Shown one piece after another: positions 46,990 through 57,971 of a stretch of DNA of 64,000 nt. The stretch spans positions 62,001-126,000 of the forward strand of contig LLEY01000014.1 of assembly GCA_001414485.1 (NCBI GenBank), read 5' to 3'. Each line of letters opens with the position of its first letter. The first letter of the stretch is position 1. The notes beneath the pieces are model-generated. The model did not search any database and was not told where the DNA came from. It saw only the letters and a program-made list of their open reading frames with translations. Source of the DNA: Calycina herbarum. Lineage: Eukaryota; Ascomycota; Leotiomycetes; Helotiales; Pezizellaceae. Made by a program: the position numbers and the translations under genes.

Positions 46990-48350
46990 ATGTCAGCACC
47001 ATCACTAAAAAGACAACGAATGGAACGTTCATTCGCAGGCTGTTTGAGTTGTAAAAGGAGGAAGGTCAAATGTGATGGTCTGACCCCATGCAGTGCTTGT
47101 CGACGACAGAATGTTTGTTGTGTTTCCTCCTTTGGAGCGAACTTCAAAAACTGGGAACCAGAAACACACCAACAAAAGGGACCCGACCAGGAGGGGCAGC
47201 TCGATAGCCCCGAGGCTACATCAATGACTACAGTAGGTTCTCAAATTCTCAGTTTTTCTGGATTTTTATAACTTTTGCGCCGAGTTTTAGAGTTGAATGA
47301 GCGTGCCCAGTGTATCCTACGTATGAGCTTTTACCAGAAAATGGACTGACATTGGGGTTTTCAATAGGTAACGGAGCCATGGAAGGCCAGGATTCACAGT
47401 AATTCTGACAGACGGCTTCAAGACCCGTTCTCATCATCCTCTACCGTTACCGGATTGCTCGATGAAATACAGCAACTATATTCCGAAATAGCAACTTCCT
47501 CGGCGTCAGATATTAATAAATTACCTAGATCTGATTTTGATGAACTGTTTGACATGTCCGATCCATTTTTCACGCAATCGTTCTTGAATCCGTACCGCAA
47601 TTTACAAAGTTATACACCGTCTGCCCGTCGAGAAAGCATCTTCTCTCATAACCCTTCTATACCACCTCAAATCTTCTCATCACAACAAACCGACGAATCT
47701 TTTCTGATTGATCATTACAAGTGGAAAATGGCAGAACAACTCAGTATCAAATCCGCTCCTTAGAACTTCTATACATATATACTGTCCTCTCCCTTTAGCT
47801 CTTCAAACTCTCCTCTCCGTGAAAGCATTCTACCCTGGTCCTTTCTACATCGATCGTTGACAGAGGAAGCTCTTCCAGCATCACCAAATGTTTATTATTT
47901 TTAGAGCTTCCAGTTCCGCAAATGGGCTCATATAATAACTCCAAGCCCCATCGACTAATCAATTGCTTGATCAGACGGAGCAAAGGAAGTTACTAATGTT
48001 ACTAGTAACTTCATGCTTTTTAGCACGATACGAAGTTATAAGATGTGATTACAAATGTCTAGTAGAACGACTTCAAGAACTAAAAGAACTCTTTTATACT
48101 ATGATATTAAAGAAGAACCTCGACATATTAAATTCTCAAGTTCTAAATTAGTTAGAATATCTTAATCTCTATTTAATACTTTAGATAATACTAATAGCTA
48201 GACCTCTAGATAGAAATCTATTAGATTTGTTATTATTACTAAAGGTTTCTTAGAGATTTTTATCTTAATAACTATTATATAGTAGCTGACTTTATCTTAG
48301 TACTTATTTCAGATATAGATATCTACGATAAGAGCTAGAAGAAGATTTAA
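46990..48350 (+). pseudogene. Zn2Cys6 transcription factor, 3' part decayed
   Basis: Fungal binuclear-cluster regulator. Exon 1 starts at ATG 46990 (MSAPSLKRQRMERSF) and carries the DNA-binding cluster with six correctly spaced Cys in CLSCKRRKVKCDG and CSACRRQNVCC. An intron with donor GTAGGT near 47236 and acceptor AATAG near 47368 joins EATSMTT to VTEPWKARIHS. The next exon runs to WKMAEQLSIKSAP and then hits TAG at 47761-47763 where a Trp codon (TGG) would suit; homology-like residues follow (LSSPFSSSNSPLRESILPW). A later frame, 47940-48151, gives QLLDQTEQRKLLMLL and FLARYEVIRCDY, typical of the C-terminal domain of this class. After 48150 the sequence becomes AT-rich with many stops and runs into the Fot1-like transposon. 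Start and zinc cluster are intact; the rest is probably inactivated by RIP-like mutation. Confidence 0.6.
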
Positions 48351-48534
48351 TCTAATTACTAATTATAAATATTAGAGATATTATAATAGCTGTCTTTAAT
48401 AGTCTATAGAAATTCAAAAGATAGGATAATTAGATCTTTTAATAAAACTCTTAAGATACTATAGCTATTAAATTATAATTAGCTAAAATTAATATACTAA
48501 AAGCTAATATTATAAGAGTTTATACTAAGTACTA

Positions 48535-50395
48535 ACGTAGTTTATCAGTACTCTACGTATATTAGTACACTACGCACTTTTCCTCTACTAACTACACTCT
48601 AACTTTAACACGCGTTTTCTTAACCGCTCTAAATGGAAATTTAAACGTAAGAAGCACGAATCATCTTAGCTATCGAGGCTATCTGTATAGCTAAAAAGCT
48701 AAGTCGTTAGTCTACTATGAAAATCTATAATGTTCCCGAATCTACACTCCGACTTCGAATAAACGGTTATACTACTCTTTACAAACGTCTACTACTAAAC
48801 CTTAAATTAAACAATCTAGAAGAGGAGGTGATTATTCGATATATACTTAATCTAGATATAAGAGGATTTATGCCCTAGCTAGCTAGTGTAGAAGATATAG
48901 CGAATTATATCCTTGAATCGCAGAGGGGAAGACGCGTTAGTAAGCTCTAGGCATCTCGATTCGTATAACGTCGACTAGAATTAAAGACGTGTTTTAATCG
49001 TGTTTACGACTTTCAAAGAGCCTTATACGAAGATCCAGAGCTTATTAGCGCGTGGTTTTAACTTATAGAGAATATAAGAGTAAAATATAGTGTTTTAGAT
49101 TACGACTTCTATAACTTCGATAAGACAGGCTTTATAATAGGTATTATAAGCCTAGCTATAGTTGTTACACACGCCGATCAACGTGGCAGAGGCAAGGCAG
49201 TTTAGCTAGGCAATCGAGAATAGGCTATAGTAATTACTTATATAAATAGCGAGGGTTAGGACGTGTCTCTATTTTTAGTAGTTTAAGAGAAGAATTATCT
49301 CGAGAATTAGTATACTAAGAGCGGCCTCTTACACGACTAGGTTATTAAACCTATAAATAATAGATAGATAAATAATAAGACAGGTCTAGAATAGCTTTAG
49401 AACTTTGATAAGCACACTACTACTCGTATAAGAGGTCTATATCGAATACTAGTATTAGATAGACATAAGAGTTACAAATCAGCCGAATTCTAAGAGTATT
49501 ATAAGGCTTATAATATTATAACTCTCTGCCTACCTCCTCACTCTTCTTATCTTACCTAGCTACTCGACGTTAGGTAGTTTAGTATATTAAAACAGGTATA
49601 TAGTCGCTAAATTAAGACTTTTATTAAAGCTTATATTAACTATATTACTAAGGTCGAGTTCTTTCTCGCCTTTAAAACAGCGTATTTAAAATTAATAACA
49701 GCCTAAAACGCTTAAGCTAGATTCTACAGAGCTAGCTTAGTACCTTTTAATCTCTAAGCTATGATATTAAAGCTTGATATCTGATTACGAACTCCTATAC
49801 CTACTAGCCCCCCTTCTATAGACGCCGACCCTTAGGTCTTACAGACCCCTTATAACCTAACTAATACTCTTTTACAAACAACTTTGGTTAAGAATCGTAT
49901 TATACGTTATTAAGGAAGCTCGCCAACGCCTATTTTTCAAACAGTTGCTACGTTAGCAAAGGGTATAAAGCGGTTAGTATATAAAGTAACCCTTTTATCA
50001 GCAGAGGTCTATACCCTTCGAGCAGCAAATAAAGCCCTTAGTAAGCGTCGCAGAGCTAAAAAGACTCGGGTCCGTTAAGGAGGTGTACTTACTATAGAGG
50101 ATGCGTAGGACGAATTAGCTTAAAGAGAGGCAGAGGAACAGGCTCGACACGATAGGCGTTCTAAGAGAGAGAGGCAAAATAAGGGGTAACCCTCTAGGCG
50201 ACGATGTAGCACTTATAGAAAGACTAGTTATAATATACGAACTTGTTAAGAGGCTATAAATATATCTAGTTTATTAGATTCTAAGTAGTTTTAGTTAATT
50301 TAATATATTATAGTTATTTAATCATATTCTAAAGTAATAAGGTAGGGGAAAAGTACGCAGAGTACTGATATACGTAGGGTACTGATGAACCACGT
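48535..50395 (+). mobile_element. RIP-mutated Fot1/pogo-type DNA transposon
   Basis: A 1861-bp element bounded by inverted repeats of about 55 bp. The left end starts ACGTAGTTTATCAGTACTC and the right end, reverse-complemented, starts ACGTGGTTCATCAGTACCC; differences are almost all C/T or A/G transitions. TA flanks both ends (48533-48534 and 50396-50397), the target duplication typical of Tc1/mariner-pogo elements. The inside encodes a transposase relic described separately. The high AT content and the conversion of Trp, Gln and Arg codons to stops fit repeat-induced point mutation. Confidence 0.88.
48650..50190 (+). pseudogene. Fot1/pogo-family transposase relic (DDE_1)
   Basis: Translation with stops in place shows transposase blocks in order: NVPESTLRLRINGYTTLYKR (helix-turn-helix region), EDPELISAWF, YDFYNFDKTGFIIGIIS (first catalytic Asp region), NYLENWYTKSG, YRILVLDRHKSYKSAEF (second Asp region), ITLCLPPHSSYLT and LLDVR followed by FSILKQVYSR. 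About twenty in-frame stops, mostly TAG or TAA, are scattered through the frame with little frameshifting, which points to point mutation and not indel decay. It cannot encode active transposase. Confidence 0.85.
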
Positions 50396-50794
50396 TAACT
50401 ATATTTTAATAATATCTTTTTAGTTTTTATAATAATATTAGAGATTAATAAAACTATATTCTATTTACTTATAGTTATATTACTATATCTCTCTACTACT
50501 ATTCTATTAAGTTGAATTCTCTTCTTAGATATTTATATAGATCTAGAATATTATATCTTAGTATAGTTAGTTGCGAATTAATCTTTAATTTAGACACTTT
50601 TTTATAACCCGAGCTTTTTTCTATTTCTAGGTTTTCTCTCTCTCTTCTTTAAAAGACAGAAATAAAAACACTTAAAAAATAACGAGACCTAGCTAGAAAG
50701 AACTACTATACTGAATTGTCTCTATTTTCTATTTCTTTCTACTTCTAAGTAAGTATAATAAGAATAAACTAAAAAATAGATAATTCTTAGAAAC
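50396..50794. other. AT-rich RIP-like DNA
   Basis: About 400 bp dominated by TA-rich words between the pogo element and the solo LTR. Probably remnants of another mutated repeat; no ends or coding motifs are recognisable. Confidence 0.45.
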
Positions 50795-51006
50795 TGTGAC
50801 GGCCCTCTACAAATGTACTAAAAGAAGTGCTCGTAGAATAGTACCTGTATTCGAGGAAAACTAAACTAAAGAGAGAAGAGGAGAGTTGGTACGCTCTGTC
50901 TCTATTTAAGTACACTAAGCGAGACTTCGGTAGGACCTCGTCACGTGATCCAACTAAGCGAGACTTTAGTCACGTGATCCAGCCGTATGTGACTGGGACT
51001 GTCACA
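50795..51006. mobile_element. Solo LTR of a retrotransposon
   Basis: A 212-bp sequence that begins TGTGACGG and ends CTGTCACA, thus TG...CA ends with a short inverted repeat (TGTGAC/GTCACA). It is flanked by the exact pentamer GAAAC at 50790-50794 and 51007-51011, a standard integrase target duplication. There is no internal retroelement sequence, so it is a solo LTR left by recombination. It contains two copies of the block CACGTGATCCA with AAGCGAGACTT. Confidence 0.85.
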
Positions 51007-51011
51007 GAAAC

Positions 51012-51929
51012 CCTCTTTTCTTTTAGAAATTTTTTATACCTCTCTATTAAGCTAAGAAGGTTCTACTAAGACCCTACGAACATCTATAAAGAAGAAACAG
51101 AAATATAATTTTCTATATTCTATCTAGAAAGTTTATTAGATAGAAGAGGAGATACAAGGCTCCTATTTCTCGAGATTCTAATAACCTCCTTTGTTATTCA
51201 GTAAAGAGCAAATGAGTATCTAAAAAGAGGGGAAATCAACATATTTTTCAAAAAAGCACGGTTTATAAAAAAAGTACTAAATTCAAGCTTAAATCGCAAC
51301 TTACTATAACAATCACTTAATTTGAATATTCAAGCTAGTTTAGAATATTTAAGTTACTTAAGTCTCGTTTTGTCTAGATGGAATCAGTCGACTTCAGAGT
51401 ATTAAGTAGTAAGTTTAGTAACTTCAACTATTAAGTTATATTATTTAAGAATGTTTTAGTTAATTAAGTTAATTGAATTAAGTTCTGAGATACTTAAGCA
51501 TACAGAGTACCAGATACCTATATTAGTAACGAGTGCTTAATTGAATATTTAAGCTAGCTACTCAAGTCTAATTTTGTCTAGATAGAATTTGCAAATTCTC
51601 TTAATCTGTTTATAAGTTTTAGTTTTTCTGTCTTCTTTCTTACTGTAGCTTACTAGAGTCTCCTTTGAAGGTGTTTTCTTAAGCATAGTGAATAGGCACC
51701 TGGCTATCGGCCACTTCCGGTTTAAGTTCCTCCAACTCCAATTCACTGGTGAGTTGCTCTTTGTCTCTTGGTATGTCTTATCACCTGATTGCCAGCTTAG
51801 TCGCGCCTGCTGCGTCTTCCGAAGCCCAAGGTCTTCGGGGCTAGCCATAAGCCAAGCTCTTTGTCACCCACATATCGCGTAACAACAAATAACGTTGGAG
51901 CACCACTGCAAACCTTCCACGCCCTCATC
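51012..51929. other. Degraded repeat DNA with a diverged direct repeat
   Basis: Two similar stretches, starting about 51318 (TTAATTTGAATATTCAAGC) and about 51538 (TTAATTGAATATTTAAGC), share roughly 50 bp and both end near TTTTGTCTAGAT. A 96-codon minus-strand frame at 51558-51848 has no recognised motif. From about 51680 the base composition returns to normal ahead of the next gene. Confidence 0.45.
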
Positions 51930-52747
51930 ATGGATATCATTCTGTCTGATTCCGAACAAGAACACATCATTCCATCTAGGACCGAATCAAAATACATCAA
52001 AACCTTCGAGAACAAGCTTTACGCCATCCTCAAACCCTACTCCGCATACATCGCCCTCTCCTACTACCCAAAACTCGATCGTTTCAACTGGAGCCTCCTC
52101 GTTCAAGTGTCCAAGTCCGATACCAACCACAACCCCTATTATTCGGTCGAGCCTGAATGCAAGCCACCTCATGAACGAATAGGCCCAGCACCCGAACCAA
52201 GCAGAGTAAGGAATCTTTCCCTTTGTCCCCCCTTTTAAACTCCTATTCTCAGTTGCCGGGAGCAAGTTTAATCCTTAAACACTGCTCTCGGCTCCTGAAT
52301 CAAACGAGAAAAGCGTGTGCTAATTTGTTGCAGTGGCGCATCAAACACGTTGTCAATGACCGATACCCTCTCGAAGTCGATGACTATCCACTTCAGCGAA
52401 GCGAATCTCCTCTCATCGTCGGTCTCGTCCGAGTAGCCGCTTTGGACCCGTCCGACTCGAATGGAAGACACGTTGATGATACTATTCGCATGGAGGACCA
52501 GGATTACTTCGAGGCTTTCAACAAGCTGGAGTCGAAGAGTGGATGTGTTTATGTCAGCCGAGTTTGTCAGCGTCTTAAGATGGCGGGGATCATGAGTTTC
52601 GATACTTGGGACAAGGTTGAGCAGGAGGTTTTTGCTTTTGGAGAAAAGTATAAGGCTGGTTGTACTGTGGAGAATGGTCAACATACACTTTTGCCAACGA
52701 TGGACTCGAAGGTTTGCGGTTTGGACCAGACGATGGAATTGGACTAG
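51930..52747 (+). CDS. Conserved fungal protein of unknown function
   Basis: Two exons, 51930-52205 and 52334-52747, with a 128-nt intron (GTAAGG donor, TTGCAG acceptor), phase 0 (EPSR/WRIKHVVND). The product is about 229 aa. No signal peptide or membrane segment. I recognise it only as a fungal hypothetical family. Blocks that look constrained are KHVVNDRYPLEVDDYPLQRS, SPLIVGLVRVAALD, HVDDTIRMEDQDYFEAFNKL, VYVSRVCQRLKMAG, SFDTWDKVEQEVFAF and YKAGCTVENGQHTLLPT, which begins with RYKAGC-like spacing. It sits intact inside the transposon island, between the solo LTR and the LINE, with normal base composition. Function cannot be given. Confidence 0.72.
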
Positions 52748-53157
52748 CCTGTTTGTCTTGCTCTTGGAAACTGGCTCGCTATGTATCGTAGTTTGGCGTC
52801 CGTCTTGTTTTCTGGGAAATGAAGGTTGTGGTTGGTGAGCGGTGGTTGTACCGGTGTTACCAAAGTGCTCATTATGTACACTTCAATGCATCATTGAGAC
52901 ACCTGCCATAATTAATTTTCATTTGCGTAAACTTTGTTGTTATTTATCACAAGCTACCTTCTTCTCTTGAACTGCGTTAGTCAAGCCCCCATAGCGAATG
53001 CACAAAATCCTCCATAATTCTTCCTGTCAAAAGTCAGTGCTCTTGTTTTCTTAATAGAACTTCTTAGCACTAGCCTTAGGAATTGATTATACTAAGGGAT
53101 TCACGATGCTTGAGTAACATTGACTTGATCTCATAAGCCCTTTTATGGAAAACCATT
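52748..53157. other. Intergenic up to the LINE insertion point
   Basis: 3' flank of the unknown gene. Its last 14 bp (53144-53157, TATGGAAAACCATT) form the left copy of the LINE target-site duplication. No gene seen. Confidence 0.5.
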
Positions 53158-54414
53158 TGGAATAGAGGCTTTGACCGGCAAGCCCGCCGTCTGGAAGTAG
53201 GGGGGCCTGACTCTGGAGGGACTAAGGAATCCTACAAAGCTAAATTCCTTGAATTCCTCGCCACCATCCCTGGTACAGACCTAGTTGTCTTTACAGACGG
53301 CTCTCGCTTAGACGACAAGAGAACCGGTGGAGGCGTCTGTCTAACAAGGGGAGGAGTTATCCTCAATACCAAGGTCTTCTCCTTTGGCAAGGCACTAGAG
53401 ATATACGACGCAGAGGCCAGAGCAGCCCTGTATGGTCTTGAATTAGCCCTGGCTTCCTCTTTCTGGTCATCGGCTAGGAAGTGCTGGATCTGTCTCGACA
53501 ACCTCGAAGCTACACTACAACTGACCTACCGGTCCTGCGGCACTTCGCAAGAGACTTTTAATAGAGTTAACGAGTTAGCTCTACTATACCCTGGGAAAGT
53601 CCAAACTATGTGGTGTCCTAGCCATATAGGTATCCAAGGCAATGAGATAGCGGATAGAGCTGCAGGGAGAGGCGCTCGGCTACCCCCTTCAAACTCTCTT
53701 CCCTTACTCTGCACTGCCACGCTTCAGAGAGAGGTTAAAGAGACAGGGGTACAGCTTGCAAAGAAGCTATGGAAAGCTACACTTCCTAGGCTGTATAAGA
53801 ATCTAGGGCTCGATAGCTGGTCCTTGAAACCTCGGTCACTCCGCTTACCAAGAGAGGTCCTAGCTCGCTTAATTGCTGCTCGCTCCGGCCACGGAGACTT
53901 TACTACGTATCACCTTCGCTTCTTCCACCTTGACACGCTACTCTCCTCAGGGGAGTGTAAGTGTAGAAAGGAGAAGACTCAATTTCACCTGCTCTTTTGT
54001 AGGCTTGCAAACAAAGCAGCTCCTAGGCTACTTGCAGAGGCTAAGAGGAATCCTCAAATACTCTTTGGCCCACACTGTGAGGAGCTATTTCACAAGGTCT
54101 ACTATAAGACGAAGTTTTATACTAAGATCTGTCCCCCTAGATAGAGAAATCTTTCTCTCCTTTACCTTGTATCTCTCTCTACTCTCTACTCTCTGTTATT
54201 ATATACTGTTTTCTTATTCTAACTCAGAACAAGGGCTGCTCCGGAAGTGGGGCTTCTCTTTAAACTGTCTCTTGTAAATTAGCGCTCTTTCATTTACACC
54301 CCCTGTAGCCTAGGGCACCCCCCTAGCGTCATTTGCCCAACACTGGGACTCTTTTAGGACCTAGCCCACGCGAGCTAGAATCCGCCTGACGTTAAATAGA
54401 AATAAATAAATAAA
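53158..54414 (+). mobile_element. 5'-truncated LINE retrotransposon with 14-bp target duplication
   Basis: A 1257-bp insertion flanked by the exact 14-mer TATGGAAAACCATT at 53144-53157 and 54415-54428. Its 3' end is a short TAAA-type tail (AATAAATAAATAAA), and it holds only the C-terminal RNase H end of the second ORF. This is the product of target-primed reverse transcription with early stop. Base composition is normal and the remaining frame is open, so it has not suffered visible RIP. Confidence 0.92.
53161..54144 (+). pseudogene. LINE ORF2 fragment: RNase H and zinc-knuckle end
   Basis: An uninterrupted frame of about 328 codons. RNase H catalytic residues are visible: Asp in VVFTDGSRLDD, Glu in YDAEARAALYG, Asp in CWICLDNLEA and Asp in GNEIADRAAG, with the usual MWCPSHIGIQGNE block. 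A C-terminal segment with RSGHGDFTTYHLRF and the Cys/His pattern CKCRKEKTQFHLLFCR is typical of fungal Tad/I-like elements. The reverse transcriptase and endonuclease parts are missing because the insertion is 5'-truncated, so no mobile protein is made. Confidence 0.88.
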
Positions 54415-54532
54415 TATGGAAAACCATTCCAAAACGAATCATCTAACTTCCAAAATAAAAATTGAACCATCAAAATTTATTCCCAACGCAACTCACACCA
54501 CCAATTCAATGCCTTTATTGAATTTACTCTCT

Positions 54533-55160
54533 TCAAATCCCCAAAATCGAATCGTCATTCACGACCAACGGCCCTCTTTCCCCAGAAACAACATCATTCT
54601 CCACACTCTTCGCCTGTTCAAAAGCCATCCTCTCTATCTCATCTAATGTTCGTCAATTCTGCAACCATAATTTTAGATACGAGGAATCATGCTTACCAAA
54701 TTCAACACCCAACTTCAAACCCCCCTCCCCATGAAGCTTTACCAGAACATCAAAAACCCACGTTCGACAATTGAACTCTTTCCCTGTTCTCGCTGAAGGC
54801 TTTCCATCTGCTGGGATACTGGCTAGGACCTCATTTAATTTGGCAGAGGAGAGAGAGATTGGCCCAAGTCGCCAGATGAGGATCAATGCTCGTTCGGTCA
54901 TGGGAAGGGGTTGGGGAATTGTTTGGGCGACCCATTTTCCGTTTGTAGCTGAGGAAATGGTTGCGTGGGAGTAGATGCAGGTTGTTGTGGGGTGAGATGT
55001 TGGTCGGAGGAGACCCCAGTGCTGGATTGGGTTCAGTATTTTGGAAGACTTGCAGTATATTGGGGGGAAAGAGAAGAACGAGAAGAGTGGAACTTACGTA
55101 GGAACCTTCGATGTTTCGTGCGCTTAGAGCTATGTAGAGGTTGTTTGGGGTGAGATCCAT
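54533..55160 (-). CDS. Small fungal protein resembling DUF6914
   Basis: Three exons on the minus strand, 55098-55160, 54697-55021 and 54533-54642, with introns GTAAGT-CCAG (76 nt) and GTAAGC-TTAG (54 nt); the sum is 498 nt, about 165 aa. The second intron acceptor at CATTAG is chosen because it restores a reading frame ending DDSILGI; the nearer TTGCAG would hit stops. Blocks: NNLYIALSARNIEGSYHWGL, IYSHATISSATNGKWV, ERALILIWRLGPIS and EFNCRTWVFDVLVKLH. The pattern of N-terminal YIAL, a HWGL block and a conserved CRTWV motif is like DUF6914-type fungal proteins of unknown function; I am moderately sure of that. No signal peptide or membrane helix. Confidence 0.65.
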
Positions 55161-55856
55161 TGTTTGTGTTTTTTCGGTGGTTTTCGGAATGTTCTTCTCA
55201 GGTTGCTCTTCAAGTTAGGATTTTTAAGAGTCTGCTTAGATTTCTTGTCACGTTTTGGCACGTGCCACTACCAAGCTCGAGCTCGGTGGGGTTACAGGGG
55301 GGTCTCTAGGCGTACTAGTATATAAGGCCTTATACTTACTTTCTTTAAACAATAAGCTTTTAACTCTTAATTAATACTTTAATAACTCTTTTATCTACTT
55401 AAACGTCCCTGATTTATGCTCTAAACATTACGTCACATTTCTAGTATATATAAATACGTATTTTTCGTTATAAAGTAAGAGGGGAAAGAATGTCTGGTTA
55501 TTAACTAGAAGAGCGTAGACGAGAGAGCGTAAATGTACATAGGCTGCCTGAAATCAAGGCAGCAGGTAAACACTTCTTCAACCTTTTTTTTATATATTTT
55601 TTATTATAAAAAAAACCGAACTGTTGGTCCAAATATTCCCAAACAATCGGAACGATCATTTTAAACACTTAAAGCAATTTAACATTGATTTGATTAGTTT
55701 AAAACTTAAGAACGAGAGCTAAGCCACTTCTTGGCAACTGACATGTGACCTGGGTGCTTACCCCTCACTTTTTATCCCTAAACTTCATCATAAGAAATGT
55801 CATTCATCAAACAAACAACCTATTTTACAGCACTGTTTATATATATAGATTCTGCT
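55161..55856. other. AT-rich intergenic DNA
   Basis: About 700 bp, AT-rich from 55310 onward, with a hairpin GCTGCCT...AGGCAGC near 55542-55562. It looks like an old transposon remnant, but no element ends could be fixed. Confidence 0.4.
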
Positions 55857-57971
55857 TCAATTCTCTCGAGTCCACTCTCCAACCACGCCAACGTAATCTT
55901 CCGGCCCGTATGGCTCGGTGATTTCCTTGAAACCACTTGCCTTTCTCCTCGATTTGATACCCAAATCCGTCAACAACATATCTACGTATGGCAATGCATC
56001 GAATACGAAATCGGGAATCTTGCCACCCCAGCCGCCTGGATATCGCCATTTGCCGAATCGGTTGTGAAGAGTAGCAGAGTATTGAAGAGCTGAAGCCTGT
56101 TCGTCGACATTCTCGGTGCAGGCGAGCTTTCCGTCGAAATATGCGGTCATCCATAACGCCTGTGTTTGAGCGATGATAGCTGTTGTGATGGTCATCAAGC
56201 TTCCAGCAAAAGCAATATCGTGTGTCTCGAGAAATTCTGGCCTTGTGGGGACCATGAAGCGATATAAATCTAGCGATGAGAGACTTTCCTGGTTTGGAAT
56301 CGCGGCCTTGTTGGTGAGAGGCTGTAGCTTTTTGTTTTGTTCTGGTTGATCCTTTAGTCGTGGGAATTTCGACAGGATTTCCGCATCGGCTTTCGCATTT
56401 AGGGGTTCCTCGTTTTTTGTTCCGTCGTTTAAATGTGGTAGACCAAGTTGTGCTTCGAGACCTGCTGGTTGGAATTTCATAGGGGCGTTGTGTTTCCAAC
56501 CGGTGGAACACAGAAGTGCATCTGATTCGAGAGTTACACCGGAGCTGAGATGAACTTGTCCTCTCGACAACTTGGTGATATTCGATATGTGGACGTGTAC
56601 CTTGCCGCTTTTTACCAAGTCGAAAAAATCGGTCTCATAGTTGAAAATACTCAACCCACTACCAATCCAAAATGCTGGAACCCATGGCTTCAATTTTGCG
56701 GTTTCCGGATGACTGTCATAGTTGTTCAATGACATTACATCACCACCAAGGATGGCCCAGAAGCGGTTGACAATGGCGCGTCCAATTGCAGTTCCGTGCA
56801 TCCACCCTCGAATTCCAGTATACCCATCTGAGTCTCCCCAGATACATGGACTCATCCAGGTCAAAAACCTAGTATGTACAAGTTTTTCCAGCCATTTTTT
56901 GAGCGGCGTTACATATGCAGGCGCCATCCAACATGGACCCCTTCCTTTTTCTTTTTTCTTGATCAGTTTTATGGTTCAGCAATTATTGGCGGAGAATTCA
57001 AACGGCGGTAAATAGGTACCCATTCTCTCATTGTTCTAAAGTATTAACCGAGACCATCTGGGACAATTTAATTTGATTGTTCCAATGATTTAGGTCAATA
57101 CCTACTTCAAATTGTTCTAAGTCTTTAGGATAATTACTGGAATTACCTTAGAAAGATGGAACAACGAGAGCGAGTTAGGCAGATACAAATCTGAAGCATT
57201 TACTGCCGTTTTTACTGCCTATCGGGAGCCACACACTTACCTCGAATGATCCAATCAACCTCAACATCTTCGGAAGCGTAGGCGTACACAGCATCCCAAG
57301 CCGATTTTGTCCCCCCAAGAATTGTTACTTTCTTTGCAGTCTTTATTGTATCCTTGTGTTGCAAGAAATCCTTGCTGTGGAACAGCGGTGCCTCGAATGA
57401 ATCCTCTCCCTTGAAGGTCGGCATAAATGCTTGAGATGTCAAGCCGGTAGCAATAACCAACTTCCTGGCGACTATTATCTTTCCGTCATTGGTTTGTAAC
57501 AACCAGCCTCCCTTTTCACCCCTCTCAACACTCTCGACCTTTGTTTTGAATCGAATCCGGTCGAGCACCCCAAACTTCTTTGCATATGCCGTCAGATAAT
57601 CGTGGAGTACGTTTCCCGGGATATGTTGACCAGGCTTTACACCCCAGGTGGCTTCATCCATAGGGAAGTCGCTATACTCATATGTTCCGACCATATTATT
57701 GCTCTTAAGCCCAGGGTAGAGACGGTGGCTAGCCCATACCCCACCAACAGAGGACTCGGCCTCCAGGAGAACGATTTTCACATCGGGGTGTACTTCGAGG
57801 TACGTTTTTGCTGCGGCAAGCCCATACCAACCTGTTTGATATATTTGTTAGCATCAGATCAAGGCTTGTGGACACCACATCTCGGAAGTGGAGAGATCTT
57901 GAGAACGGATCTCGCGACCAAAGCTCACCAGCACCCACGATCACCAGATCAGCAGTTTCCGAGAACGTCAT
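55857..57971 (-). CDS. Flavin-containing monooxygenase
   Basis: FAD- and NADPH-dependent monooxygenase of the FMO-like class, often acting in fungal secondary or xenobiotic metabolism; the substrate is unknown. Exons 57929-57971, 57241-57831 and 55857-56944; introns GTGAGC-ACAG (97 nt) and GTAAGT-AAAAG (296 nt, long for this window). The sum is 1722 nt, about 573 aa. The first intron splits the FAD-binding glycine motif (LVIVGAG/WYGLAAA). Next are EAESSVGGVWASHRLYPGL (second FAD contact), LVIATGLTSQAFMPTF, the FMO-type block PLFHSKDF, the NADPH Rossmann motif TILGGTKSAWDAVY, and LLCSTGWKHNAP near the middle of exon 3. The C-terminus has no membrane anchor. The frame is intact. It is divergent from the rhodopsin-domain gene, but 1.6 kb apart. 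Confidence 0.9.

Noticed and set aside
51316..51590. The two diverged 50-bp copies as a pair of LTRs
   Set aside because: They lack TG...CA ends and target duplications and lie only about 220 bp apart.
51558..51848. 96-codon minus-strand frame as a gene
   Set aside because: It ends inside the degraded AT-rich repeat, has no recognised motif and no splice or start context that supports it.
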